From positions 1-5,659 of the forward strand of contig JAKJEK010000060.1 in the NCBI GenBank assembly GCA_022705465.1: DNA of 5,659 bases, written 5' to 3'. Of this stretch, positions 1-4,842 are shown piece by piece. Position numbers and translations under genes: made by a program. The DNA is from Patescibacteria group bacterium. GTDB lineage: Bacteria; Patescibacteriota; UBA1384; XYA2-FULL-43-10; 1-14-0-10-43-13. How positions within the stretch are numbered: the first letter of the stretch is position 1; each line of letters begins with the position of its first letter. The notes below the pieces were generated by a model that worked only from the letters and a program-made list of their open reading frames with translations, did not search any database and had not been told where the DNA came from.

Positions 1-8
1 GGTTGTAT

Positions 9-416
9 ATGCCAAAAGCAGTAAAGAAAAAAGATGAAAAGAAAACAGTTCGCCGGAAAATCCGCAAAGTTGTTGGTACCGGTAAAGTTTTTATTCAATC
101 GTCGTTTAACAACACAATCGTTACAATCACCGATAGTACAGGTGGAGTAATTGCATGGTCTTCGGCTGGCTCAATCGGCTTTAAGGGCACCAAGAAGTCT
201 ACCCCCTACGCCGCCCAACTTGCCGCAGCCGCAGCAATCGAAAAAGCTAAAGCGACAGGGCTTAGCTCTGCTGTCGTATTTGTATCTGGTGTTGGGTCAG
301 GAAGAGAATCAGCTGTTCGCGCCCTGACAAATTCCGACATGGAAATTATTTCAATTAAAGATATTACGCCAATTCCTCACAATGGTTGCAGACCAAAAAA
401 ACCAAGGCGTGTTTAG
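9..416 (+). CDS. rpsK: 30S ribosomal protein uS11 (RpsK)
   Basis: Ribosomal protein of the 30S platform, which lines the mRNA exit region and contacts 16S rRNA. The 135-residue product shows the family core: 'SFNNTIVTITD' at residues 32-42, 'KSTPYAAQ' at 63-70, 'GRES' at 98-101 and the hallmark C-terminus 'ITPIPHNGCRP' followed by a basic 'KKPRRV' tail. A basic N-terminal extension (residues 1-20) is typical. I chose ATG at 9 because it begins a normal uS11 N-terminus (MPKAVKKK). A TTG at 3 would add only two residues, and the left edge hides the upstream context; 'GG' at 1-2 may be the end of a Shine-Dalgarno sequence. The loop that usually reads G-P-G-P-G-R-E is 'GVGSGRES' here, a variant I associate with Patescibacteria (recollection, not checked). 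The gene ends with TAG, 26 nt before rpsD. rpsM would be expected just upstream, outside the window. Confidence 0.97.
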   Translation: MPKAVKKKDEKKTVRRKIRKVVGTGKVFIQSSFNNTIVTITDSTGGVIAWSSAGSIGFKGTKKSTPYAAQLAAAAAIEKAKATGLSSAVVFVSGVGSGRESAVRALTNSDMEIISIKDITPIPHNGCRPKKPRRV

Positions 417-442
417 TAGAACATAGATAATTAGGATTTGAT

Positions 443-1039
443 ATGACAAACGCGTGCGAAAAGTGTAGAAGGATGGGAGAAAAGCTCTTGGTTAAGGGTG
501 AGCGTTGCTTATCCGCCAAATGCGCAATGGTAAAACGACCTTACGGTCCAGAATCACAGGCCAAAACAGATGGACGAACCAAGAAAAGTGAATATGGTAA
601 ACAGCTTGCCGAAAAGCAAAAGGCGCGTGGTATCTATGGTCTCCGAGAAAAGCAGTTCCGCCTCTACGTGACCAACGCTGAAAAAATGCAGGGCAACTCA
701 GCTGAAAATGTATTAAAGCTACTTGAGTTGCGCCTGGATAATGTTGTTTATCGGTTAGGATTTGCCATATCCCGAGCACATGCCAGACAAATGGTTTCCC
801 ATGGCCTGGTAAATGTTAACGGGAAAAAGGTCACTATTCCATCGTATATTGTTAAGGAAGGAACAGTGATTGAACCTAAATACAAAGACAAGTACACCGA
901 ACTTAAGGCCGATGGTGTACCTTCATGGCTCGAGCTCGACGTTAAAAAGGTTTCCGGTACCGTTAAGCACGTTCCCATGCGTGAACAAATCGATACGCCA
1001 GTTAACGAAAATCTTATTATTGAGTACTACTCTCGTTAA
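443..1039 (+). CDS. rpsD: 30S ribosomal protein uS4 (RpsD), zinc-ribbon type
   Basis: Primary 16S rRNA-binding protein that nucleates assembly of the 30S body. The product has 198 residues, close to the usual 200-206. Residues 5, 8, 22 and 27 are cysteines (C-x2-C-x13-C-x4-C), the same spacing as the zinc-binding cysteines of Thermus uS4, so this is a zinc-carrying (C+) version. The S4 RNA-binding domain covers about residues 95-155 ('RLDNVVYRLGFAISRAHARQ', then 'HGLVNVNGKKV'). The C-terminus 'MREQIDTPVNENLIIEYYSR' is family-typical. The start is secure: an in-frame TAA lies at 428-430, and AGGA at 433-436 precedes the ATG with a 6-nt spacer. Only four residues precede the first cysteine, fewer than usual. 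In some bacteria uS4 represses the alpha operon by binding its mRNA; the target would lie outside this window. Confidence 0.97.
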   Translation: MTNACEKCRRMGEKLLVKGERCLSAKCAMVKRPYGPESQAKTDGRTKKSEYGKQLAEKQKARGIYGLREKQFRLYVTNAEKMQGNSAENVLKLLELRLDNVVYRLGFAISRAHARQMVSHGLVNVNGKKVTIPSYIVKEGTVIEPKYKDKYTELKADGVPSWLELDVKKVSGTVKHVPMREQIDTPVNENLIIEYYSR

Positions 1040-1067
1040 TAGGCGTCAAATTATTATTTTATCTGGC

Positions 1068-1072
1068 AGGAG
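1068..1072 (+). promoter_or_regulatory. Shine-Dalgarno sequence of rpoA
   Basis: AGGAG lies 5 nt before the rpoA ATG at 1078, in the 38-nt gap after rpsD. It is one of the strongest ribosome-binding sites in the window and fixes the rpoA start. No convincing promoter is visible in the AT-rich remainder of the gap, so rpoA is probably co-transcribed with rpsK-rpsD. Confidence 0.85.
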
Positions 1073-1077
1073 CACTT

Positions 1078-2031
1078 ATGGAAAAAATTGGTTTGCCAAC
1101 AATCGAAGAACAGGAAATTGGTCAAAACCACTCAAGGTTTTCAATCGAACCCCTTTATCCTGGATATGGTTCAACGATTGGCAATGCATTAAGACGCGTA
1201 CTTCTTTCATCAATGACTGGGTCATCTGCCACCTTCTTCCGCGTAGAAGGTATCAATCATGAATTCTCAGCCATTCCTGGTGTTAAGGAAGACATGGTTC
1301 AGTTACTAATGAATATTAAAAGTATTAATTTTCGTTCTTACTCAGACGAACCGGTTACTTTGGAAATATCCAAAAAGGGCGCCGGCAAGGTAACTGCAGC
1401 TGATTTCAAACCAAATAGCCAGGTTGAGATATCCAATCCCGACCAGCACATTGTTGCATTAGACAAAGATGCAAACCTTCATCTTGAGGTTATCGTCGAA
1501 AAAGATCGCGGCTTTAGGCCAACCGGCACCAGCGCTGATAAAAAGGAAATTGGCTGGATTGGTATTGATGCCTCTTTTTCTCCAGTTGATAGAGTAAGTT
1601 TCTCAATAGAAGACACTCGCGTTGGTCAAATGACTAATTTCGACAAACTAACACTTGACGTCATTACTAATGGAACAATTGATCCAAGAAGCGCTCTTAA
1701 GGAAGCATCCAAAGTTCTTGTAGACCACTTCGAGGCAATTATCTCTGATCCTGCTTTTAATCCAGAACTTACCATCAAGCCAAGCGAGCAAGAAATCGAA
1801 GTTAGCCTGCCAGAGGAAAGCGATATTGACAAAGAAGAATCGGTTACTGACAACAAGATCAAAATTGAAGATGCCGGCTTTAGTCCGCGCACGGCGAACG
1901 CTTTAGTTAACGCTGGTGTAAAAACAATTGCCGGACTGAAACGGCTGTCACCGTTGAAAATCGAAGAAATTAAAGGCTTAGGTAAAAAGGGTATTGCCGA
2001 AGTTAAAGAGGTGTTAAGTAGATATGAATAG
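1078..2031 (+). CDS. rpoA: DNA-directed RNA polymerase subunit alpha (RpoA)
   Basis: Alpha subunit of RNA polymerase; its dimer scaffolds core-enzyme assembly, and its C-terminal domain contacts UP-element DNA and regulators. The product has 317 residues (E. coli 329). The N-terminal domain (about 1-230) carries the dimerisation and assembly signature 'GSTIGNALRRVLLSS' at 31-45, followed by 'HEFSAIPGVKEDM' at 61-73. An acidic linker rich in E, S and D covers about 232-258. The C-terminal helix-hairpin-helix domain (about 260-317) keeps R271 and N274 in 'PRTANAL', matching the DNA-contacting R265/N268 of E. coli, and 'GLGKKGIAEVKEVL' at 300-313. DNA-contact ability therefore looks intact. The start is supported by AGGAG at 1068-1072. 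The stop TAG overlaps the start of rplQ by 8 nt, tying alpha-subunit and ribosomal protein expression together. Confidence 0.98.
   Translation: MEKIGLPTIEEQEIGQNHSRFSIEPLYPGYGSTIGNALRRVLLSSMTGSSATFFRVEGINHEFSAIPGVKEDMVQLLMNIKSINFRSYSDEPVTLEISKKGAGKVTAADFKPNSQVEISNPDQHIVALDKDANLHLEVIVEKDRGFRPTGTSADKKEIGWIGIDASFSPVDRVSFSIEDTRVGQMTNFDKLTLDVITNGTIDPRSALKEASKVLVDHFEAIISDPAFNPELTIKPSEQEIEVSLPEESDIDKEESVTDNKIKIEDAGFSPRTANALVNAGVKTIAGLKRLSPLKIEEIKGLGKKGIAEVKEVLSRYE
2005..2031 (+). promoter_or_regulatory. rpoA/rplQ coupling region: internal Shine-Dalgarno plus 8-nt overlap
   Basis: AAAGAGGTG at 2005-2013, inside the last codons of rpoA, is a good Shine-Dalgarno sequence 10 nt before the rplQ ATG at 2024. 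The two genes share ATGAATAG (2024-2031): ATG starts rplQ and TAG ends rpoA. This layout normally allows terminating ribosomes to reinitiate on the next gene; that is inference from position only. Confidence 0.7.
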
Positions 2032-2503
2032 GAAGTTAGGTAGAAATAAAGCACATCGCGATCATATGCTTCGCAATTTGGTTACCTCTCTTGTTCTTTA
2101 TGAACAAGTTGACACAACAGAAGCAAAAGCCAAAGAAGTCAAGCGTTTGACAGACCGCATTATTGCAAGAAGCAAGGACGATTCATTAACCACTAGACGC
2201 ACTTTGCATCGATATTTCTTTGACGACAATGCCGTTGCAAAAATCATCGATGAGTTGATTCCTCGCTATAAAGAACGTCAAAGCGGCTTTGTGAAAAGCT
2301 ATCATTTGCAAAACCGCCTTGGTGATAATGCTCCCATGATGAGACTTGAATTGGTTGATAAAAAAGTATTTGTTGATTCTGAGGCCGCTAGCACCGACAA
2401 AGATACCGCTGAATCAGATAATGTCGTTGTCCGCGAAAAGACAAAAAGTACAAAGAGCCAATCGAAAAAGGATGATAAAACAGAGGTAGAGAACAATGGT
2501 TGA
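2024..2503 (+). CDS. rplQ: 50S ribosomal protein bL17 (RplQ) with acidic/basic C-terminal tail
   Basis: Large-subunit protein bL17, which lies near the peptide exit tunnel. The product has 159 residues. The conserved core (about 1-116) contains 'GRNKAHRDHMLRNLVTSLV' (6-24), 'AKAKEVKRLTD' (35-45) and the end motif 'NRLGDNAPMMRLELVD' (97-112). Residues 117-159 form a low-complexity tail rich in S, T, D, E and K, most likely disordered; many bL17 proteins stop near residue 115-125, though tails occur. The N-terminus lacks the few basic residues (such as MRHRK) common in homologues. The ATG is nevertheless well supported by the Shine-Dalgarno sequence at 2005-2013. The gene overlaps rpoA by 8 nt upstream and rplM by 8 nt downstream. 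It is the only gene here ending in TGA. Confidence 0.96.
   Translation: MNRKLGRNKAHRDHMLRNLVTSLVLYEQVDTTEAKAKEVKRLTDRIIARSKDDSLTTRRTLHRYFFDDNAVAKIIDELIPRYKERQSGFVKSYHLQNRLGDNAPMMRLELVDKKVFVDSEAASTDKDTAESDNVVVREKTKSTKSQSKKDDKTEVENNG
2482..2503 (+). promoter_or_regulatory. rplQ/rplM coupling region: internal Shine-Dalgarno plus 8-nt overlap
   Basis: AGAGGT at 2482-2487 within rplQ precedes the rplM ATG at 2496 by 8 nt. ATGGTTGA (2496-2503) holds both the rplM start and the rplQ stop TGA. The geometry is the same as at the rpoA/rplQ junction. Confidence 0.7.
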
Positions 2504-2909
2504 ATCTAATAATCAAAACCGGGAGTGGTATTTATTTGACGCCGAAAACGAAGTTCTGGGCCGTCTGTCAACCAAGGTGGCAAACAAGCTTCGCGGCAAG
2601 GATAAAACTGCTTTTCGTGATAATATTGACACTGGTGATTATGCTGTAGTTATTAATGCTGATAAAATTCGGGTAACCGGTAAAAAGGATGAGCAAAAGG
2701 TTTATCATCATCATACCGGATATTTAGGACACCTCAAGACCGTTACTTACTCCGAGCTCCTTGAAAGTAAACCCGAAGAAATCATCAAACACGCTGTTCG
2801 CGGTATGTTGCCAAACAATAAATTGCGTGAACAATTCATGGGTCGCCTGAAAATATATAGCGGCAATAAGCATCCCCACCAGAATGTTAAGTTTAAAGGT
2901 CAGGAATAA
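2496..2909 (+). CDS. rplM: 50S ribosomal protein uL13 (RplM)
   Basis: Early-assembling 50S protein that binds 23S rRNA. The product has 137 residues (E. coli 142). Family landmarks are 'WYLFDAENEVLGRLSTKVA' (11-29), 'DTGDYAVVINADKIRVTG' (45-62), 'HHTGYLG' (72-78) and the signature 'VRGMLPNNKLREQFMGRLK' (101-119) followed by 'YSGNKHPH' (121-128). The usual position after VxGMLP is P-K-G; here it is N-N-K. The start is fixed by the Shine-Dalgarno sequence in the rplQ tail. rpsI begins 2 nt after the stop codon, the conserved rplM-rpsI pair. In many bacteria truA or ECF-transporter genes lie between rplQ and rplM; here they are absent, giving a very compact operon. Confidence 0.97.
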   Translation: MVESNNQNREWYLFDAENEVLGRLSTKVANKLRGKDKTAFRDNIDTGDYAVVINADKIRVTGKKDEQKVYHHHTGYLGHLKTVTYSELLESKPEEIIKHAVRGMLPNNKLREQFMGRLKIYSGNKHPHQNVKFKGQE

Positions 2910-2911
2910 AG

Positions 2912-3301
2912 ATGGCAGAGACAAAAACTACTAAAAGATATTGGACTGGAACAGGACGCCGGAAAACTGCCGTAGCCTCAGTACGCATCACAGAAGATGG
3001 TACTACTAGTGTTGTTGTTAATGGAAAAGATACAGACCTACCATCAGGCACACTGGCTCCACTTGAACTTGTTGGCAAGAAAGGTTCATTCGGTCTTTCT
3101 GTTCGCACAACCGGTGGCGGTAAAATGGGCCAACTTGAAGCAATTAGGCACGGTATTTCCAGAGCACTGGAAAGCTATAACCCTGAGTTCCGCACAACCC
3201 TGAAAAAGGCGGGCTTTCTTACTAGAGATCCAAGAGAAAAAGAACGGAAGAAGCCAGGACTCAAACGCGCTCGTCGTGCACCACAGTGGGCAAAGCGCTA
3301 A
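2912..3301 (+). CDS. rpsI: 30S ribosomal protein uS9 (RpsI), compact form
   Basis: Protein of the 30S head whose C-terminal tail reaches the P site and touches the tRNA anticodon stem. The product has 129 residues. It shows 'GTGRRKTAVASVR' (13-25), the signature 'GGGKMGQLEAIRHGISRAL' (68-86), 'KAGFLTRDPREKERKKPGLKRAR' near 99-121 and the terminal 'APQWAKR', where most homologues read APQFSKR. The C-terminal lysine-arginine that contacts tRNA is kept. The segment after 'VNGK' (about 40-60) is roughly ten residues shorter than in E. coli: the usual 'YF..' strand/helix is reduced to 'DTDLPSGTLAPLEL'. AGGA at 2902-2905 gives a 6-nt spacer to the ATG. It is the last gene before the terminator at 3318-3351. 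Confidence 0.97.
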   Translation: MAETKTTKRYWTGTGRRKTAVASVRITEDGTTSVVVNGKDTDLPSGTLAPLELVGKKGSFGLSVRTTGGGKMGQLEAIRHGISRALESYNPEFRTTLKKAGFLTRDPREKERKKPGLKRARRAPQWAKR

Positions 3302-3317
3302 TACTAATTTCAAACCA

Positions 3318-3351
3318 ACAGAAAAAGACCTGACACCAGGTCTTTTTCTGT
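3318..3351. terminator. Intrinsic, potentially bidirectional terminator after rpsI
   Basis: A perfect 15-bp inverted repeat (ACAGAAAAAGACCTG / CAGGTCTTTTTCTGT) around a 4-nt loop ACAC. The core GACCTG/CAGGTC stem is followed by T5, preceded by A5 on the left arm, so both strands show a stem with a U-tract. It starts 16 nt after the rpsI stop and ends the ribosomal block. The U-tract is short and interrupted by C, so some readthrough into rbfA is possible. Confidence 0.9.
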
Positions 3352-3369
3352 AAATTCATCTAGATAAGT

Positions 3370-3399
3370 CTGGCATATATGTTAAATATTTGATATAAT
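3370..3399 (+). promoter_or_regulatory. Predicted sigma70-type extended -10 promoter for rbfA
   Basis: A consensus -10 TATAAT lies at 3394-3399, preceded by TG at 3391-3392 (TGATATAAT, an extended -10). An 18-nt spacer upstream is CTGGCA (3370-3375), matching TTGACA at four of six bases. The region is AT-rich and directly follows the terminator at 3318-3351. Transcription should start near 3405-3407, only 7-9 nt before the rbfA ATG at 3414. It is the only gap in the window with a full promoter pattern. Confidence 0.82.
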
Positions 3400-3413
3400 A
3401 ACTAGTACAGGCA

Positions 3414-3743
3414 ATGGTAAATCGAATGGAAAAAATTGATGAATTGGTAAAGAGGGAAGTATCAAAGCAGCTACTTCTTGCTTTTCCTGATTCTATCATC
3501 TCGGTGACAGACGTTGAGGTGTCCAAAGATCTCTCTTACGCAAAAATTTGGATTAGTTCCCTTAATGATATCGACCAAACAGTTAAGGCATGTCAGGCAT
3601 TGGCCCCCGAAATAACGCGCACTCTAGCCTCACGCATTAAAGCCAAAAGGGTGCCAAAACTCTCTTTTATTGCAGATAAGAGTGGCAGCTATTATGATAA
3701 AATCGTTGATATTATTGATAACTTGCATAAAGATGACAAGTAA
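3414..3743 (+). CDS. rbfA: 30S ribosome-binding factor A (RbfA)
   Basis: A small KH-type protein that binds the immature 30S subunit near helix 1 of 16S rRNA and helps late maturation. The product has 109 residues, within the normal 100-130. It opens with 'NRMEKIDELVKREVSKQL' (3-20), continues with 'ISVTDVEVSKDLSYAKIWIS' near 29-48, and ends with 'RVPKLSFIADKSGSYYDKI' near 79-97, the typical RbfA pattern (R-x-P-x-L-x-F-x-x-D). I chose ATG 3414 because homologues begin with 'xNRxEK'; the internal ATG at 3426 would remove that. No proper Shine-Dalgarno sequence precedes 3414: AGG at 3409-3411 is too close, and the predicted transcript starts at about 3406. Initiation may therefore be near-leaderless or rely on readthrough RNA. 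It heads a four-gene translation-related cluster. Confidence 0.93.
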   Translation: MVNRMEKIDELVKREVSKQLLLAFPDSIISVTDVEVSKDLSYAKIWISSLNDIDQTVKACQALAPEITRTLASRIKAKRVPKLSFIADKSGSYYDKIVDIIDNLHKDDK

Positions 3744-3761
3744 CATGAATACTTGCTATGC
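3725..3761 (+). promoter_or_regulatory. Predicted two-part hairpin across the rbfA stop and the next start codon
   Basis: CAAGTA (3737-3742) pairs with TACTTG (3750-3755) around a 7-nt loop. Outside it, GCATA (3725-3729) can pair with TATGC (3757-3761), with 7 nt unpaired on the left and 1 nt on the right. The rbfA TAA (3741-3743) is in the inner stem and the ATG of the membrane protein (3758-3760) is in the outer stem. Ribosomes finishing rbfA would melt it, so coupling is a plausible role. The pairing is short and AT-rich and could be chance. Confidence 0.35.
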
Positions 3762-4135
3762 TTAAACGCAATTTTTTTTATTTATTTTCGGTAACCATTT
3801 TCGCAATAGCATCCCTGGTGCTATGCCTTTATAATTACAACCCATTTGTTGCCACATCGGCAATCTTCGTCAATTTTTACGTGTCACTATTTGCCAGTCT
3901 TGCCGGCGTCATCACGTTGATCCTATACTATATCAAATATTTCCGATCCAAAGATAAATTAGTATACGCAACCTTCTTCCCCTCACTTCGGCAAGCTGTC
4001 TTTCTTTCTCTCGCATTAACTATGATGTTGCTGCTAAAAGGGCTGGATTTGCTTGACTGGTGGATTGGTACGTCAATCGTAATGGTAGCAATTCTGTCCG
4101 AATTATTCTTCCAGACCAAGAAACAAGCAAAATAA
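3758..4135 (+). CDS. Unrecognised small membrane protein, about four transmembrane segments
   Basis: I do not recognise a family. The 125-residue product is strongly hydrophobic, with likely membrane helices at about 6-25, 33-59, 77-95 and 100-118. Positive charges sit at the N-terminus (MLKR), in the central loop (KYFRSKDK, 60-67) and at the C-terminus (KKQAK), predicting both ends in the cytoplasm. No cysteine pairs or catalytic motif stand out; 'LDLLDWWIG' (96-104) is the most distinctive stretch. An in-frame TGA at 3746-3748 leaves ATG 3758 as the first usable start. No Shine-Dalgarno sequence precedes it, and it lies in a possible hairpin. The second gene of the rbfA-pheS-pheT cluster, it starts 14 nt after rbfA and ends 12 nt before pheS, in the same frame as pheS. 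A T8 run at 3772-3779 near the start is a possible slippage or sequencing-error site. It is probably real, given tight spacing and a coherent topology; function unknown. Confidence 0.75.
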   Translation: MLKRNFFYLFSVTIFAIASLVLCLYNYNPFVATSAIFVNFYVSLFASLAGVITLILYYIKYFRSKDKLVYATFFPSLRQAVFLSLALTMMLLLKGLDLLDWWIGTSIVMVAILSELFFQTKKQAK

Positions 4136-4137
4136 TC

Positions 4138-4142
4138 AAGGA
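4138..4142 (+). promoter_or_regulatory. Shine-Dalgarno sequence fixing the short pheS start
   Basis: AAGGA lies 5 nt before the ATG at 4148. It matters because it supports initiation directly at the catalytic domain and so argues that the missing PheS N-terminal domain is genuine and not a mis-chosen start. Confidence 0.8.
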
Positions 4143-4147
4143 TCATT

Positions 4148-4828
4148 ATGGCACAGGGCAATCTTCATCCTATTACTCAATTTATTCGTAAAGCCTCACT
4201 CTTCTTTGAGAAACGTGGTTTTGAGGTATACGAAGGCCCGGAGGTTGATACGGAGTGGTATAACTTTGATGCTTTAAATGTGCCGGCAAACCATCCAGCT
4301 AGAGATGTTCAGGACACTTTTTGGCTCACTGATGGACGATTGCTTCGCACTCACACCTCGAACTGTCAGGTACGCTATGCCGAGAACCGTCAACCTCCAA
4401 TTCGCGTAATCGTTCCAGGCACCGTCTACCGCAACGAAGCAACTGATGCGCGGCATGAAAGCACATTGACCCAGCTCGAAGGTTTATATATCGACAAGGA
4501 CGTAAAGATTGGCCATCTCTTCGAAACGCTAACCGGTTTCTTACAGCACATCTACGGCGATAGCATCGAAGTAAGATTTCGACCGCACCACTATCCTTTC
4601 GTTGAACCGGGCGCTGATGTGGATATTAAGTTTGAAGGCAAATGGCTTGAAGTTCTCGGATCAGGGATGGTCCATCCAACCGTTCTAAAAAACATGAACA
4701 TCGATCCAAGTATTTACTCAGGTTTTGCTTTTGGTATGGGAATTGACCGCCTGGTAATGCTTGAGCATCATATTACCGAAATCCGATTGTTCAGGTCTTC
4801 TGATCTTAAATTCTTAAAACAATTTTAA
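4148..4828 (+). CDS. pheS: Phenylalanyl-tRNA synthetase alpha subunit (PheS), lacking the N-terminal coiled coil
   Basis: Catalytic subunit of the cytoplasmic (alpha-beta)2 enzyme that attaches phenylalanine to tRNA-Phe using ATP. The 226-residue product is a class II synthetase core. It has the motif 1 region with 'GPEVDTEWYNFDALNVPANHPAR' near 30-52, 'RTHTSNCQVR' (67-76), motif 2 'GTVYRNEATDARHESTLTQLEG' near 91-112 with R95, 'RFRPHHYPFVEPGADVDI' (143-160), 'WLEVLGSGMVHPTVL' (166-180) and motif 3 'GFAFGMGIDRLVML' (192-205) with R201. All catalytic motifs look intact. Typical bacterial PheS has 325-350 residues. The roughly 100-residue N-terminal coiled coil that contacts tRNA in the Thermus enzyme is absent: the protein begins at the 'LHP' that opens the catalytic domain. 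The preceding in-frame sequence is the TAA-terminated membrane protein, so no longer start exists. pheT follows after 14 nt. Confidence 0.96.
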   Translation: MAQGNLHPITQFIRKASLFFEKRGFEVYEGPEVDTEWYNFDALNVPANHPARDVQDTFWLTDGRLLRTHTSNCQVRYAENRQPPIRVIVPGTVYRNEATDARHESTLTQLEGLYIDKDVKIGHLFETLTGFLQHIYGDSIEVRFRPHHYPFVEPGADVDIKFEGKWLEVLGSGMVHPTVLKNMNIDPSIYSGFAFGMGIDRLVMLEHHITEIRLFRSSDLKFLKQF

Positions 4829-4842
4829 TTGCGGAAACTATT

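Noticed and set aside
3..8. TTG at 3 as the uS11 start
   Set aside because: It adds only two residues before a normal ATG start; the ATG at 9 gives the family-like N-terminus. The missing upstream sequence prevents a final decision.
492..978. Minus-strand open frames opposite rpsD
   Set aside because: Compositionally unnatural translations (tryptophan- and histidine-rich, or serine/threonine-rich) opposite a conserved gene; no ribosome-binding site seen.
1040..1067. AT-rich gap before rpoA as an internal promoter
   Set aside because: A TATTTT-like -10 can be found, but no -35-like hexamer lies at the right distance, and the gap is short within a conserved operon.
870..1262. A 130-codon plus-strand frame bridging rpsD and rpoA
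   Set aside because: It overlaps the conserved ends of both genes in another frame, including the rpoA ribosome-binding site, and resembles no protein family.
1626..2054. A 142-codon open frame on the minus strand, antisense to rpoA and the start of rplQ
   Set aside because: It lies wholly over a well-conserved rpoA C-terminal domain; its translation is serine/leucine-rich with no family pattern. It is a shadow of the real gene.
3744..3779. T8 run at 3772-3779 as a terminator or attenuator
   Set aside because: No GC-rich stem directly precedes it; the nearest pairing is TTGC/GCAA with an 11-nt loop. The run encodes phenylalanines of the membrane protein.
4829..4842. Regulatory leader such as a T-box before the synthetase genes
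   Set aside because: The pheS-pheT gap is 14 nt and the gap before pheS 12 nt, far too short for a T-box or other riboswitch.
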